20,120 bases of DNA from Brevundimonas sp. GTDB taxonomy: Bacteria; Pseudomonadota; Alphaproteobacteria; Caulobacterales; Caulobacteraceae. The DNA is taken from the NCBI GenBank assembly GCA_022712235.1, contig JALAGW010000294.1, positions 1-20,120 of the forward strand. The letters are read 5' to 3'. The position numbers and the translations under genes are program-made. Shown here piece after piece: positions 13,362 to 20,120 of this stretch. Numbering within the stretch: the first letter of the stretch is position 1; each line of letters begins with the position of its first letter. The notes beneath the pieces are model-generated. The model did not search any database, was not told where the DNA came from, and was given only the letters and a program-made list of their open reading frames with translations.

Positions 13362-14069
13362 ATGACCCATCCTCTTGATCGCGCCGTCTTCAACGCCTTG
13401 ACGACCCGCCTGTCGCGGCTTGCCACGCCTGATTCCGGGGGGCTGGCCGCGCGCCTCGACCCCGAGGTCGGCGTCTTTCTGGCGGCGGCGGACGACAGCG
13501 CGGCCAGCCGCGAGGCGCTCAGCGTTCTGGCGCGGCGCTATCCTGGCTCCGGACTGGTCGAGCGCGAGGACGGACCGATGGCCGGGGTCCTGCCCGAGGG
13601 CGCGCCGGTCGCCGCCCAGGTCGCCCTGGTGCAGATGACGACGACAGCCCTGACCCCGGTCGGGACGAGCGCGCGGCTGGACGGCGTCATCGAGGAACTG
13701 GGCGAGGCGGACGCGCCGGCCATGCTGGCCCTGGCGACCCTGACGCGGCCGGGTCCCTTCCGCTCGCGCACCCGCGAACTGGGCCCCTTCGTCGGGATCA
13801 GGCAGGACGGCGAACTGGTGGCCATGGCGGGACGGCGGCTGCGGGTGGACGGCTTCACCGAACTGAGCGGGGTCTGCACCCACCCGGATCATCGCGGCAA
13901 GGGCTATGCCGCCGCCCTGTCGCGCGTGGTGGTCGGGGAGATTCTGGCGTCGGGAGAGGCGGCCTTCCTGCACGCCTTCGCCGATCACGAAGCGACGATC
14001 GCCTTCTATCGCGGGCTGGGTTTTGAGACGCGGGCGCGCATGACCTATAGCTTGCTGGGCGAGGCCTAG
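13362..14069 (+). CDS. GNAT family N-acetyltransferase (FR47-like)
   Basis: This encodes 235 residues. The C-terminal half is a GNAT domain: the strand-loop motif A VCTHPDHRGKGYA (171-183) supplies the acetyl-CoA pyrophosphate-binding turn (H-R-G-K-G), and motif B AFYRGLGFETRARMTYSLL lies near the end. The N-terminal 100 residues are a less conserved extension that begins with RAVFNALTTR, as in the two-domain FR47-like GNAT proteins. The acceptor substrate cannot be told from the sequence. No strong ribosome site is visible before the ATG, but the start position fits the family. It is followed after 12 bases by the OsmC gene, so the two probably form a small operon. Confidence 0.88.
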   Translation: MTHPLDRAVFNALTTRLSRLATPDSGGLAARLDPEVGVFLAAADDSAASREALSVLARRYPGSGLVEREDGPMAGVLPEGAPVAAQVALVQMTTTALTPVGTSARLDGVIEELGEADAPAMLALATLTRPGPFRSRTRELGPFVGIRQDGELVAMAGRRLRVDGFTELSGVCTHPDHRGKGYAAALSRVVVGEILASGEAAFLHAFADHEATIAFYRGLGFETRARMTYSLLGEA

Positions 14070-14081
14070 AGGAGACAAGCC

Positions 14082-14546
14082 ATGAGCGGACACGGCGCGA
14101 CGGTGGAATGGACGCGGGGCGATCAGGCCTTCGCCGACAAGCGGTACAGCCGCGCCCATGTCTGGCGCTTCGACGGCGGGGCCGTGGTGCCGGGCTCCTC
14201 GTCGCCGGCGGGCGTGCCGGTTCCGATGTCGGACCCCGCGGGGGTGGACCCGGAGGAGGCCATGATCGCCTCCCTGTCCAGCTGCCACATGCTGTGGTTC
14301 CTGGCCTTCGCCGCCAACGCCGGCCTGGTGGTCGACCGTTATCTGGACGAGGCCTCGGGCGAGCTGGACAAGAATGAGGCGGGCAAGCGCTATCTGGCCC
14401 GGGTCGCCCTCAACCCGGTGACGAGCTTCACCGGCCGCCAGCCCGATCAGGCCGAGCTGGACGCCCTGCACCACGCCGCGCACGAGCACTGCGACATGGC
14501 CCATTCGGTGCGGTCCGAGATCACCGTCACGGCCCGCATCGGCTGA
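14082..14546 (+). CDS. OsmC family peroxiredoxin-like protein
   Basis: This encodes 154 residues. The two redox cysteines of the OsmC/Ohr fold are present: C68 in SLSSCHMLW and C137 in HEHCDMAHSV. An Arg in the N-terminal region and Glu58/59 upstream of the first cysteine fit the peroxide-binding site. Such proteins reduce organic hydroperoxides in the cytoplasm with a dithiol electron donor. The match to the SSCHMLWFLAFAA and CDMAHSVR patterns points to the OsmC-like (YhfA/OsmC) branch rather than Ohr. A good GAGGAG ribosome site precedes the ATG by eight bases. The gene converges on the thioredoxin-reductase-like flavoprotein with a 4-base gap, so two redox-defence functions sit back to back. 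Confidence 0.92.
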   Translation: MSGHGATVEWTRGDQAFADKRYSRAHVWRFDGGAVVPGSSSPAGVPVPMSDPAGVDPEEAMIASLSSCHMLWFLAFAANAGLVVDRYLDEASGELDKNEAGKRYLARVALNPVTSFTGRQPDQAELDALHHAAHEHCDMAHSVRSEITVTARIG

Positions 14547-14550
14547 AGGC

Positions 14551-15474
14551 TCAGGCCGTCTCCTCCTCGATCAGGGAGCGGAAGGCGGCGTGGGCGGCGA
14601 CCATGCCGTCCGTCGTCGCCAGGGTGATATTGCCCGCCGGCCGCGCCAGATCGCCGGCGGCGAAGACGCCTGGCTGACTGGTCTGCTGCTGGGCGTCCAC
14701 CTTGACGATGCGGCCCATGGGGCTGTCGGTCATCTCGCAGCCCAGACGTTCGGCGAAGCCGTTGGCCTGACGCACATGGGCGCCGACGAAGACGGCCTTC
14801 AGCGGGACGAAGCGACCGTCCGCCAGCCGCGCGCCGGTCAGGGTGGGGGCTTCGCCCTCCAGCCGTTCGAGGGGCGTGGGCTCGATCGTGACGCCGCGAC
14901 GGGCCAGCAGGCGGGCGTCGTCCTCACCCAGCCGCGCCGGGTCGATGAACAGAACCGTCTGGCCCCACTCGGCGACGATCATCGCATACTGGACCGCATG
15001 GTCGCCGCGCCCGAGGACGCCGATCGGCCCGCCGCCGATCTCATAGCCGTGGCACCAGGGGCAGTGCAGGGCGGTTCGGCCCCAGCGTTCCTTCACGCCC
15101 GGAAGGTCGGGCAGGACGTCCTCGACCCCGTGGGCCAGGATCAGGCGGCGGCCCATGGTGCGCGTGCCGTCGGCGAAGGCGACCGAGAAGCCGCCGTCGA
15201 TCCGTTCGACGTCCACGGCCTCGGCCATGCGGAAGGCGGCGGTGGGATAGGCGGCGACCTGGGCGCGGGCGGCGGCGGCGATCTCAGTCCCCGGACGGCC
15301 GTCGTTGCTCAGGACGCCGTGGGCGCGGGCGGCGAAGCGGTTTCTCGGCCGGGCGTCGTCGATGACCAGAACCCGGCGGCGCGCCCGCACCAGTTGCAGG
15401 GCGGCGGACAGGCCGGCGTAGGAGCCGCCGATGACGACGGCGTCATGAGGCATCGGATTTTCGCTGGTGCGCAT
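14551..15474 (-). CDS. Thioredoxin-reductase-like FAD/NAD(P)H disulfide oxidoreductase (CPWC type)
   Basis: This encodes 307 residues. The FAD dinucleotide-binding motif is GGSYAGLSAA (16-25). A CPWC redox disulfide (C138, C141) sits in HCPWCHGYEIGG, followed at once by the NAD(P)-binding GVLGRGDHA (152-160), and the second FAD motif GVFAAGDLA (269-277). This order is that of low-molecular-weight thioredoxin reductases, but CPWC in place of the CATC of TrxB marks the TrxR-like subgroup often linked to Rrf2 regulators. The physiological disulfide substrate is unknown. Start: the ATG at 15474 overlaps the regulator gene by 32 bases; the ATG at 15453 (codon 8) would overlap by 11 and is immediately followed by the FAD motif, so it is an equally good start. 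It is transcribed with the Rrf2 regulator. Confidence 0.9.
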   Translation of the reverse strand: MRTSENPMPHDAVVIGGSYAGLSAALQLVRARRRVLVIDDARPRNRFAARAHGVLSNDGRPGTEIAAAARAQVAAYPTAAFRMAEAVDVERIDGGFSVAFADGTRTMGRRLILAHGVEDVLPDLPGVKERWGRTALHCPWCHGYEIGGGPIGVLGRGDHAVQYAMIVAEWGQTVLFIDPARLGEDDARLLARRGVTIEPTPLERLEGEAPTLTGARLADGRFVPLKAVFVGAHVRQANGFAERLGCEMTDSPMGRIVKVDAQQQTSQPGVFAAGDLARPAGNITLATTDGMVAAHAAFRSLIEEETA

Positions 15475-15931
15475 GGAGCAGGTCTCTCTTGGGGTGGGCG
15501 GCCAGCCGGCGCGAGAAGTCCGCCGCCAGATCGGCCAGGGTGATGGAGTCCAGCCGGGCGGCCAGCAGGGCGCGGGCGGCGGCGTAGGTGTCGGACAGGG
15601 CCTCGTTGACGGCGGCCTCGATCAGGCAGCCCTCGGCCTCGACCGGCGGGGTTTCGGGCAGCAGGCCGGGTTCGCCGAGCGCGGCGTGGACCTGACCCAG
15701 GGTGACGCCGTCCAGCGGTCGGGCCAGCCGCCAGCCGCCGCCATGTCCCTTTTCCGAGACGACCAGCCCCTGGTCGCGCAGGCCCGCCATGGTGCGGCGG
15801 ACGACAACGGGATTGGTCGACAGGCAGGTCGCCAGCATGTCCGAGGTCATGGGTTGGCCATGACGCTGCTCATGCTCGGCCATGTGCAGCAGGGCGTGGA
15901 GGATGTTGGACAGGCGGGAGTCGCGTTTCAT
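15443..15931 (-). CDS. Rrf2 family transcriptional regulator
   Basis: This encodes 162 residues. The N-terminal winged helix-turn-helix is clear (about 1-80): RLSNILHALLHMAEH, the recognition segment STNPVVVRRTMAGLRDQGLV and the wing KGHGGGWRLARP. A linker and dimer helix follow. Only two cysteines are present (C36 in the DNA-binding domain, C102 in EAEGCLIEAA), so the three-cysteine iron-sulfur site of IscR/NsrR-type members is missing; if it senses redox, it would be through single thiols or another ligand. It overlaps the flavoprotein gene it probably controls. A dyad lying over its own promoter and start codon suggests autoregulation of the two-gene unit. The leader is extremely short. 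Confidence 0.92.
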   Translation of the reverse strand: MKRDSRLSNILHALLHMAEHEQRHGQPMTSDMLATCLSTNPVVVRRTMAGLRDQGLVVSEKGHGGGWRLARPLDGVTLGQVHAALGEPGLLPETPPVEAEGCLIEAAVNEALSDTYAAARALLAARLDSITLADLAADFSRRLAAHPKRDLLHAHQRKSDAS

Positions 15932-15967
15932 GTAACTTCAATTGTTACGTGATGCGTCCGGCGTCAA
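15929..15967 (-). promoter_or_regulatory. Rrf2 promoter with overlapping dyad operator
   Basis: An inverted repeat CATGTAAC (15929-15936) / GTTACGTG (15944-15951), one mismatch in eight, with a 7-base spacer TTCAATT, covers the start codon and upstream bases. On the minus strand a TTGACG -35 (15962-15967) and AACAAT -10 (15941-15946) are 15 bases apart. The predicted start point near 15934 lies about three bases before the ATG, so the mRNA would be almost leaderless and the operator would block RNA polymerase directly. Confidence 0.6.
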
Positions 15968-15988
15968 GACAGGCGACGGAATTTGTTT

Positions 15989-16738
15989 TCAGGCGTCGGG
16001 CGCCACGTCTTTCAGGAAGGCGGTGAAGCGGCGCAGAGCCTCCAGCGTCAGCTCGGGGTCGTGGCGCATCGGGCCGTTGCTGGTGGGTTCGTCGAAGGCG
16101 TGGGTGCCTTCGGCGACCCAGCTTTCGACCTCGGAGCCGCAGTCGCGGATCATGGCGTTGACCCGCTCGGCGTTCGACACCGTGGTCAGGTGGTCGCGCC
16201 TGGCCGTCATGGCCAGGACGCGGGGACAGTGCCGCCAAGGCTTCATCCTGTTGAAGGCCCAGGTCCCGACATAGGGGTAGGCCAGCCACACCGCCTTGAC
16301 CCCCGACAGGTCGCAGTCGCCGGGATTGGCCACGCCCATGCGGCCCGGTTGCGGGTCCTCGCTCATCATCTCCATGATCGACCAGCCGCCGTGGCTCCAG
16401 CCGGCCAGAGACAGCATGGCGGGATCGACATCGAGGCGGCGCGAAACGCCCTGGATGACGGCCAGGAGGTCCCCCGCCCGCTCATAGCCGCGCAACACCA
16501 GACCGGTGCAGACCGTGGTCAGGGTGAAGGCCCGGTTCCAGCCGCGCGGGCCGTAGGAATCGACGATGAAGACGCGCCAGCCCGCGGCTTTCGCCGCCTC
16601 GGCGTAGCGCGGCAGGTGGTCCCGCAGGCCGCCGCAGCCGTGGAACAGCAGCACCGCCGGACGCGGCCGGTCGTCGTCGGGGCCGACCACGGTCACGTGC
16701 GGTTCCAGCATGGCCCAGCGGGCGTCGAGCGTATCCAT
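15989..16738 (-). CDS. Dienelactone-hydrolase-like alpha/beta hydrolase
   Basis: This encodes 249 residues with no signal peptide, so cytoplasmic. The alpha/beta-hydrolase features are in order: oxyanion region LLFHGCGG (30-37), nucleophile elbow GWSHGG with Ser115, acid Asp182 in TARRDHL and the catalytic His213 in EGTHAFDE. Classical dienelactone hydrolase uses cysteine; here it is serine, as in the wider DLH-like esterase group. The substrate is unknown, although an ester or lactone is expected. The start at 16738 has only a weak ribosome site. The gene is divergent from the PadR/ferric-reductase operon with 110 bases between, so it could share the GATATATC operator region, and it is followed by the Rrf2 gene in the same direction with a separate promoter. 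Confidence 0.87.
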   Translation of the reverse strand: MDTLDARWAMLEPHVTVVGPDDDRPRPAVLLFHGCGGLRDHLPRYAEAAKAAGWRVFIVDSYGPRGWNRAFTLTTVCTGLVLRGYERAGDLLAVIQGVSRRLDVDPAMLSLAGWSHGGWSIMEMMSEDPQPGRMGVANPGDCDLSGVKAVWLAYPYVGTWAFNRMKPWRHCPRVLAMTARRDHLTTVSNAERVNAMIRDCGSEVESWVAEGTHAFDEPTSNGPMRHDPELTLEALRRFTAFLKDVAPDA

Positions 16739-16788
16739 CGGCCCAGCTTAGAGCTTCGCGACTGCGAGGAAAGGGGGCTTGCGGTTTC

Positions 16789-16825
16789 GATATATCGATA
16801 TATCTATGTGGCAGTTCGATATATC
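16789..16825. promoter_or_regulatory. Three GATATATC palindromes, putative PadR operator
   Basis: The perfect 8-bp palindrome GATATATC occurs at 16789-16796, 16797-16804 (directly abutting) and 16818-16825. The second and third copies start 21 bases apart, two helical turns, so they would face the same side of the DNA. This AT-rich block stands out from its GC-rich surroundings, lies 24 bases before the PadR start codon, and probably contains the -10 region. Autoregulation by the PadR protein is the natural reading; control of the divergent hydrolase is possible. Confidence 0.7.
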
Positions 16826-16848
16826 TAAGTGAAAGAAGAGAGAACCCT

Positions 16849-17475
16849 ATGAGAGGATCCAGAGGGATCGAGAAAACAGGTCATGGCTTTGGGCGCGGCC
16901 GTCACGGCGGCCACGGAACGGGTCATGGGCACGGCTTCGGCCACGGTCGCCACATCAGGCCTGAGGGCAGGGGCGGCGAGGGCCGGATGCGCGGCGAGCG
17001 CCACGGCCGGCGCGGCGGCGGAGGGCGCATGTTCGAGCACGGCGCCCTGCGCTGGGTGCTGCTGTCGATGATCGCCGCCAAGCCCAGCCACGGCTATGAG
17101 CTGATCAAGGGGATCGAAAGCCGCATGGGCGGAACCTACGCCCCCAGCCCCGGCGTCATCTATCCCAGCCTGTCCCTGCTGGAGGACATGGGCGCGGTCA
17201 GCGTGGAGGCCGAGGGCGGCAAGAAGCGCTACGCCGTCACCGACGAGGGCCGTCGCCTGCTGGACGAGAACGCCGAGGCCCTGGCCCACATCGAGATGAA
17301 GATGAAGGCCCTGCGCGGGCGTCCCGACCGGCCCGCCCGCATCGCCCAGGCCATCGAGGCCCTGCGCACCGCCACGCATCAGCGCCTGACCCAGAAGCCG
17401 CCGCTGACCGAGGCCCAGGTCGAGGCCATCGCCGACCTGCTTGAGGCCGCCGCCGAAAAGGTGCGTCAGGCATGA
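16849..17475 (+). CDS. PadR family regulator with His/Gly-rich N-terminus (YqjI/NfeR-like)
   Basis: This encodes 208 residues. Residues 1-60 are a Gly/Arg/His-rich tail with histidines at 12, 19, 22, 26, 28, 32, 35 and 52, a likely metal-binding segment. The PadR winged helix follows (about 61-140): FEHGALRWVLLSMI, KPSHGYELIKGIE, TYAPSPGVIYPSLSLLEDMG, and wing GGKKRYAVTDEG. A C-terminal dimerisation helix pair completes it. This layout and the next gene match E. coli YqjI, a PadR protein that loses DNA binding when nickel is in excess and represses the ferric reductase YqjH. Unlike what I recall of YqjI, there is no cysteine anywhere, so metal sensing would rest on histidines. The ATG follows a purine-rich GAAAGAAGAGAGAA site. 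It overlaps the reductase by ATGA. Confidence 0.92.
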   Translation: MRGSRGIEKTGHGFGRGRHGGHGTGHGHGFGHGRHIRPEGRGGEGRMRGERHGRRGGGGRMFEHGALRWVLLSMIAAKPSHGYELIKGIESRMGGTYAPSPGVIYPSLSLLEDMGAVSVEAEGGKKRYAVTDEGRRLLDENAEALAHIEMKMKALRGRPDRPARIAQAIEALRTATHQRLTQKPPLTEAQVEAIADLLEAAAEKVRQA

Positions 17476-18287
17476 ACGAGACCCATCTGCGCCAGCCGCG
17501 CCGGGTGCGGCATGAACTGAAGTTCCGCCGGGCCCGCGTGGAGACGGTCGAACAGCTGACGCCGGTGCTGAAGCGCATCGTCCTGACCGGCGAGGAGCTG
17601 GAGGGCTTCTTCAGCCCCGGCTTCGACGACCATGTGAAGATCTTTCCGACGCCGCGCGGTCAGGCTGTGGTCCTGCCGACCGCAGGGCCGGACGGTCCTG
17701 TGTTTCCCGATCCCAGGCCCGTGGCGCGCGACTACACTCCGCGCGCTTTCGACGCGGCCAACCGGCGGCTGACCATCGACTTCGCGGTCGGTCACGGCGG
17801 CCCGGCCACGGCCTGGGCCGAGGCTGCGCGGGTCGGGGACGAACTGGGACTGGGCGGACCGCGCGGCTCCTTCCTGATCCCGACCAGTTTTTCGCAGCAC
17901 CTGCTGGTCGGCGACGAGGCGGCCGTTCCCGCCATCGCCCGGCGGCTGGAGGAGCTGCCGGCCGGGGCTCGGGCCGTCGCCTGCATCGAGGTCAATGACG
18001 CGGCGGGCGAACTGCAGCTAGCCAGCGCCGCAGAGGTCGAGATCGTCTGGGTGCATCGCAAGGGCGGCCCGCGCGGTCGGGCCGAGGCCCTGACGGCGGC
18101 GGCGGTCGCGGCGGCCCAGCGGATCGACCCGGCCGACGCCTATGTCTGGGTCGCCTGCGAATCCTCGGTCGCGCGGTCGATGCGTTCGGCCCTGCTGGCG
18201 GCCCGACCGTTCAATCCGAAGTGGATGAAGGTCGCCGGCTACTGGCGTCTGGGCCGCGCCGGTTCGCACGAGGTGATCGAGGACTGA
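17472..18287 (+). CDS. Siderophore-interacting protein, NADPH ferric-chelate reductase (YqjH/ViuB family)
   Basis: This encodes 271 residues, typical family length. The FAD domain comes first: DDHVKIFP (52-59) and the flavin-binding RDYTPR (86-91), then the glycine-rich GLGGPRGSF (126-134). The NAD(P)H domain carries GDEAAVPAIARRLEELP (147-163), and the family-specific KWMKVAGYWRLG (250-261) is near the end. The enzyme reduces iron(III) in siderophore or citrate complexes in the cytoplasm so that iron is released. The start overlaps the PadR stop (ATGA), so regulator and reductase are co-translated; in E. coli the equivalent genes are divergent, while here they form an operon. A strong terminator follows. 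Regulation by metal through the PadR protein is inferred from the family. Confidence 0.94.
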   Translation: MNETHLRQPRRVRHELKFRRARVETVEQLTPVLKRIVLTGEELEGFFSPGFDDHVKIFPTPRGQAVVLPTAGPDGPVFPDPRPVARDYTPRAFDAANRRLTIDFAVGHGGPATAWAEAARVGDELGLGGPRGSFLIPTSFSQHLLVGDEAAVPAIARRLEELPAGARAVACIEVNDAAGELQLASAAEVEIVWVHRKGGPRGRAEALTAAAVAAAQRIDPADAYVWVACESSVARSMRSALLAARPFNPKWMKVAGYWRLGRAGSHEVIED

Positions 18288-18306
18288 GCCAAGCCCCAGA
18301 CGTAGA

Positions 18307-18340
18307 AAGGGCGCTGCCGACGACCGGCAGCGCCCTTCTT
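18307..18340. terminator. Strong terminator between the ferric reductase and purH
   Basis: A perfect 13-bp stem (AAGGGCGCTGCCG 18307-18319, CGGCAGCGCCCTT 18325-18337) with loop ACGAC is followed by CTTCTT. It ends the PadR/reductase operon 19 bases after the stop. On the minus strand the flanking TTTCTACG could also help end purH. The remaining 55 bases to the purH stop show nothing further. Confidence 0.85.
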
Positions 18341-18392
18341 CTTGCGCTCAAGCAGCGGGCGACCGCGTCGCCCGCGTTAGCGCTCTTCTTGT

Positions 18393-19997
18393 TTAGTGCC
18401 GGAAGACGCGCACGCCGGTGAAGGCCATGGCGATGCCGCGTTCGTCGGCGGCGGCGATGACCTCCTCGTCGCGGATCGAGCCGCCCGGCTGGATCACCGC
18501 CGTGGCGCCGGCGGCGACGGCTTCCAGCAGGCCGTCGGCGAAGGGGAAGAAGGCTTCGGAGGCGCAGGCCGAGCCTTCAGCCAGGGAGTGGGCCAGACCC
18601 TTGGCCTCGCCCGCTTCCTTGGCGCGGATGGCGGCGATGCGGGCGCTGTCGCGACGGTTCATCTGGCCGGCGCCGATGCCCGCCGTCTGGCCGTCCTTGG
18701 CGTAAACAATGGCGTTGGACTTGACGTGCTTGGCCACGGTGAAGGCGAACAGCATGTCCTGGATCTCGGTCGGCGTCGGCTGGCGGCGCGTGACGATCTT
18801 CAGGTCGGACGGCTTGATCAGCGAGCGGTCGCGCGACTGCACCAGGAAACCGCCGGCCACCGAGCGGAAGACCTCGCCCGCGCCGTGCGGGTCGGGCAGG
18901 CCGTCGGTGATCAGCAGGCGCAGGTTCTTCTTGGCGGCGAAGACGGCCTTGGCCTCCTCGTCGGCGCCCGGCGCGATGACGACCTCGGTGAAGATGCCGG
19001 TGATGGCGCGGGCGTCCTCGCCGTTCAGCGGGCGGTTGACGGCGATGACGCCGCCGAAGGCCGACACCGCGTCGCATTCCAGCGCGCGGGCGTAGGCTTC
19101 CGACAGATCCTTGCCGACGGCCACGCCGCAGGGGTTGGCGTGCTTGACGATGACGCAGGCCGGGGCCTCGAACTCGGCCACCAGTTCATAGGCGGCGTCG
19201 GCGTCGGCGATGTTGTTGTAGCCCAGCTCCTTGCCCTGGATCTGGGTGGCGTAGGCCACGCCCGGACGCTTCTCGCCGGTGCGGTAGAAGGCGCCGGTCT
19301 GGTGCGGGTTCTCGCCATAGCGCAGGGTCTGGGCCAGCGAACCGGCGATCGACTTGCGAGCCGGGGCGGCGTCTTCCAGCTGAGCGGCGAACCAGCCGGA
19401 CACGGCGGCGTCATAGGCGGCGGTGCGGGCGAAGGCGCGGGCGGCCAGCCGCTTGCGCAGGGCCAGGGTGGTCGAACCGTCGGCCTTCAGGGCCTCGACG
19501 ATCAGGTTGATGCTCTCGGCGTCGACGGCGACGGCGACGTGGCCGTGGTTCTTGGAGCCGGAGCGGATCATGGCCGGGCCGCCGATGTCGATGTTCTCGA
19601 TGGCCGCTTCAAAGCCGCCGCCGGATTCCACGGTCTTCTCGAAGGGATAGAGGTCGATCCAGACGATATCGATGGCGCCGATGTTGTGGGTGGTCATGGC
19701 CTCCGCGTGGGCCGGGGCGTTGCGCACGCCGAGCAGGCCGCCGTGGACGACGGGGTGCAGGGTCTTGACCCGGCCGTCCATCATTTCCGGGAAGCCGGTG
19801 AGATCAGCCACGTCCTTGACCGGCAGGCCGAAGCCCGCGATCGCCGCCTTGGTGCCGCCGGTCGAGACCAGCTCGACGCCGAGGCCGGCCAGGGTGCGCG
19901 CCGCATCCTCCAGCCCCGCCTTGTCCGACAATGAAATCAGGGCGCGGACGGGTTTGATCGCGTCCGGGGCGGGCGGAAAGTCGGGAGCGGCGGGCAT
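18393..19997 (-). CDS. purH: Bifunctional AICAR transformylase/IMP cyclohydrolase
   Basis: This encodes 534 residues, the normal length. The N-terminal cyclohydrolase (MGS-like) domain has ALISLSDKAGL (19-29), STGGTK (45-50), the KTLHP motif (78-82) with VHGGLLG, and NIDIGGPAMIRS. The C-terminal transformylase domain begins with RYGENPHQTGAFY (227-238) and carries the catalytic Lys285-His286 pair in VKHANPCG. The protein does the last two steps of de novo purine synthesis: formyl transfer from 10-formyl-tetrahydrofolate to AICAR, then ring closure to IMP. A 14-residue Pro/Ala-rich leader precedes the first conserved strand. The ATG at 19997 has only a weak upstream ribosome site. No purine operator or riboswitch is recognisable in the 123 bases to the window end. 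Confidence 0.98.
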   Translation of the reverse strand: MPAAPDFPPAPDAIKPVRALISLSDKAGLEDAARTLAGLGVELVSTGGTKAAIAGFGLPVKDVADLTGFPEMMDGRVKTLHPVVHGGLLGVRNAPAHAEAMTTHNIGAIDIVWIDLYPFEKTVESGGGFEAAIENIDIGGPAMIRSGSKNHGHVAVAVDAESINLIVEALKADGSTTLALRKRLAARAFARTAAYDAAVSGWFAAQLEDAAPARKSIAGSLAQTLRYGENPHQTGAFYRTGEKRPGVAYATQIQGKELGYNNIADADAAYELVAEFEAPACVIVKHANPCGVAVGKDLSEAYARALECDAVSAFGGVIAVNRPLNGEDARAITGIFTEVVIAPGADEEAKAVFAAKKNLRLLITDGLPDPHGAGEVFRSVAGGFLVQSRDRSLIKPSDLKIVTRRQPTPTEIQDMLFAFTVAKHVKSNAIVYAKDGQTAGIGAGQMNRRDSARIAAIRAKEAGEAKGLAHSLAEGSACASEAFFPFADGLLEAVAAGATAVIQPGGSIRDEEVIAAADERGIAMAFTGVRVFRH

Positions 19998-20085
19998 GGG
20001 CGGCGTCCGTTAACAGCTGGGGCGGGGAGATGGCGGGGCCTCTAGCACCATCGGAGCGCGGCGTCAGCCCTTCGACCCACACACG

Positions 20086-20118
20086 CCGTCATCCTCGGGC
20101 TTGACCCGAGGATGACGG
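20086..20118. repeat. Large palindromic repeat unit (REP-like)
   Basis: CCGTCATCCTCGGG (20086-20099) and CCCGAGGATGACGG (20105-20118) form a perfect 14-bp inverted repeat around CTTGA. No T-run follows. Sequences of this GTCATCCTCGGG type recur as dispersed extragenic palindromes in many alphaproteobacterial genomes, so this is probably one copy of such a family. This is from memory, as only one copy is in the window. It lies about 90 bases upstream of purH and could also act as a transcription barrier for the neighbouring gene. Confidence 0.65.
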
Positions 20119-20120
20119 AC

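Noticed and set aside
18396..19934. 512-residue plus-strand open frame across purH
   Set aside because: Antisense shadow of purH with Gly/Asp/Val/Ala-biased composition and no recognisable domain.

Overview
The window is about 20 kb of high-GC, densely packed alphaproteobacterial chromosome. The run mutS-glnD-murJ-trpS, the codon use (mostly G or C in third position) and two perfect EcfG/sigma-T type promoters point to Caulobacterales, most likely Brevundimonas or a close relative. That placement is an inference from gene order and motifs, not from a database search. I see no rRNA, tRNA, insertion sequence, prophage or CRISPR array, and no gene-free stretch longer than 300 bases.

Region 1 (1-1821) is an envelope/stress cluster. 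It holds a secreted glycine-zipper protein (+), then on the minus strand a DUF1328 membrane peptide, a holin-like two- to three-helix membrane protein, a DUF883 (ElaB/YqjD-like) membrane-anchored protein, and possibly a very small membrane ORF ahead of it. Both minus-strand transcription units are preceded by an exact GGAAC-N16-CGTT sequence, the general-stress sigma factor signature of this group. Region 2 (1822-4077) encodes a fumarylacetoacetate-hydrolase-family enzyme overlapping a zeta-class glutathione transferase (aromatic ring-cleavage product catabolism), then an aldo/keto-reductase-fold protein that seems to have lost its catalytic tetrad.

Region 3 (4171-13290) is the housekeeping core: mismatch repair (mutS), nitrogen sensing (glnD, overlapping mutS by GTGA), lipid II flippase (murJ) and tryptophanyl-tRNA synthetase (trpS). 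A small orphan lipoprotein gene of different codon texture sits on the opposite strand between murJ and trpS. Region 4 (13362-16738) has a GNAT acetyltransferase, an OsmC-type peroxidase, a CPWC thioredoxin-reductase-like flavoprotein overlapped by its Rrf2 regulator, and a dienelactone-hydrolase-like enzyme. The Rrf2 gene has a dyad operator lying over its promoter and start codon.

Region 5 (16739-18393) is a compact iron/metal module. A PadR regulator with a histidine/glycine-rich N-terminus overlaps (ATGA) a siderophore-interacting FAD ferric reductase, matching the E. coli YqjI/YqjH pair, and is preceded by three perfect GATATATC palindromes. It ends in a strong terminator. Region 6 is purH on the minus strand, and the window ends in a large palindromic repeat unit. 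The most unusual items are the GATATATC operator array with its cysteine-free His-rich PadR, the tetrad-less aldo/keto reductase, the stress promoter embedded in the opposing catabolic gene, and the near-leaderless Rrf2 gene.
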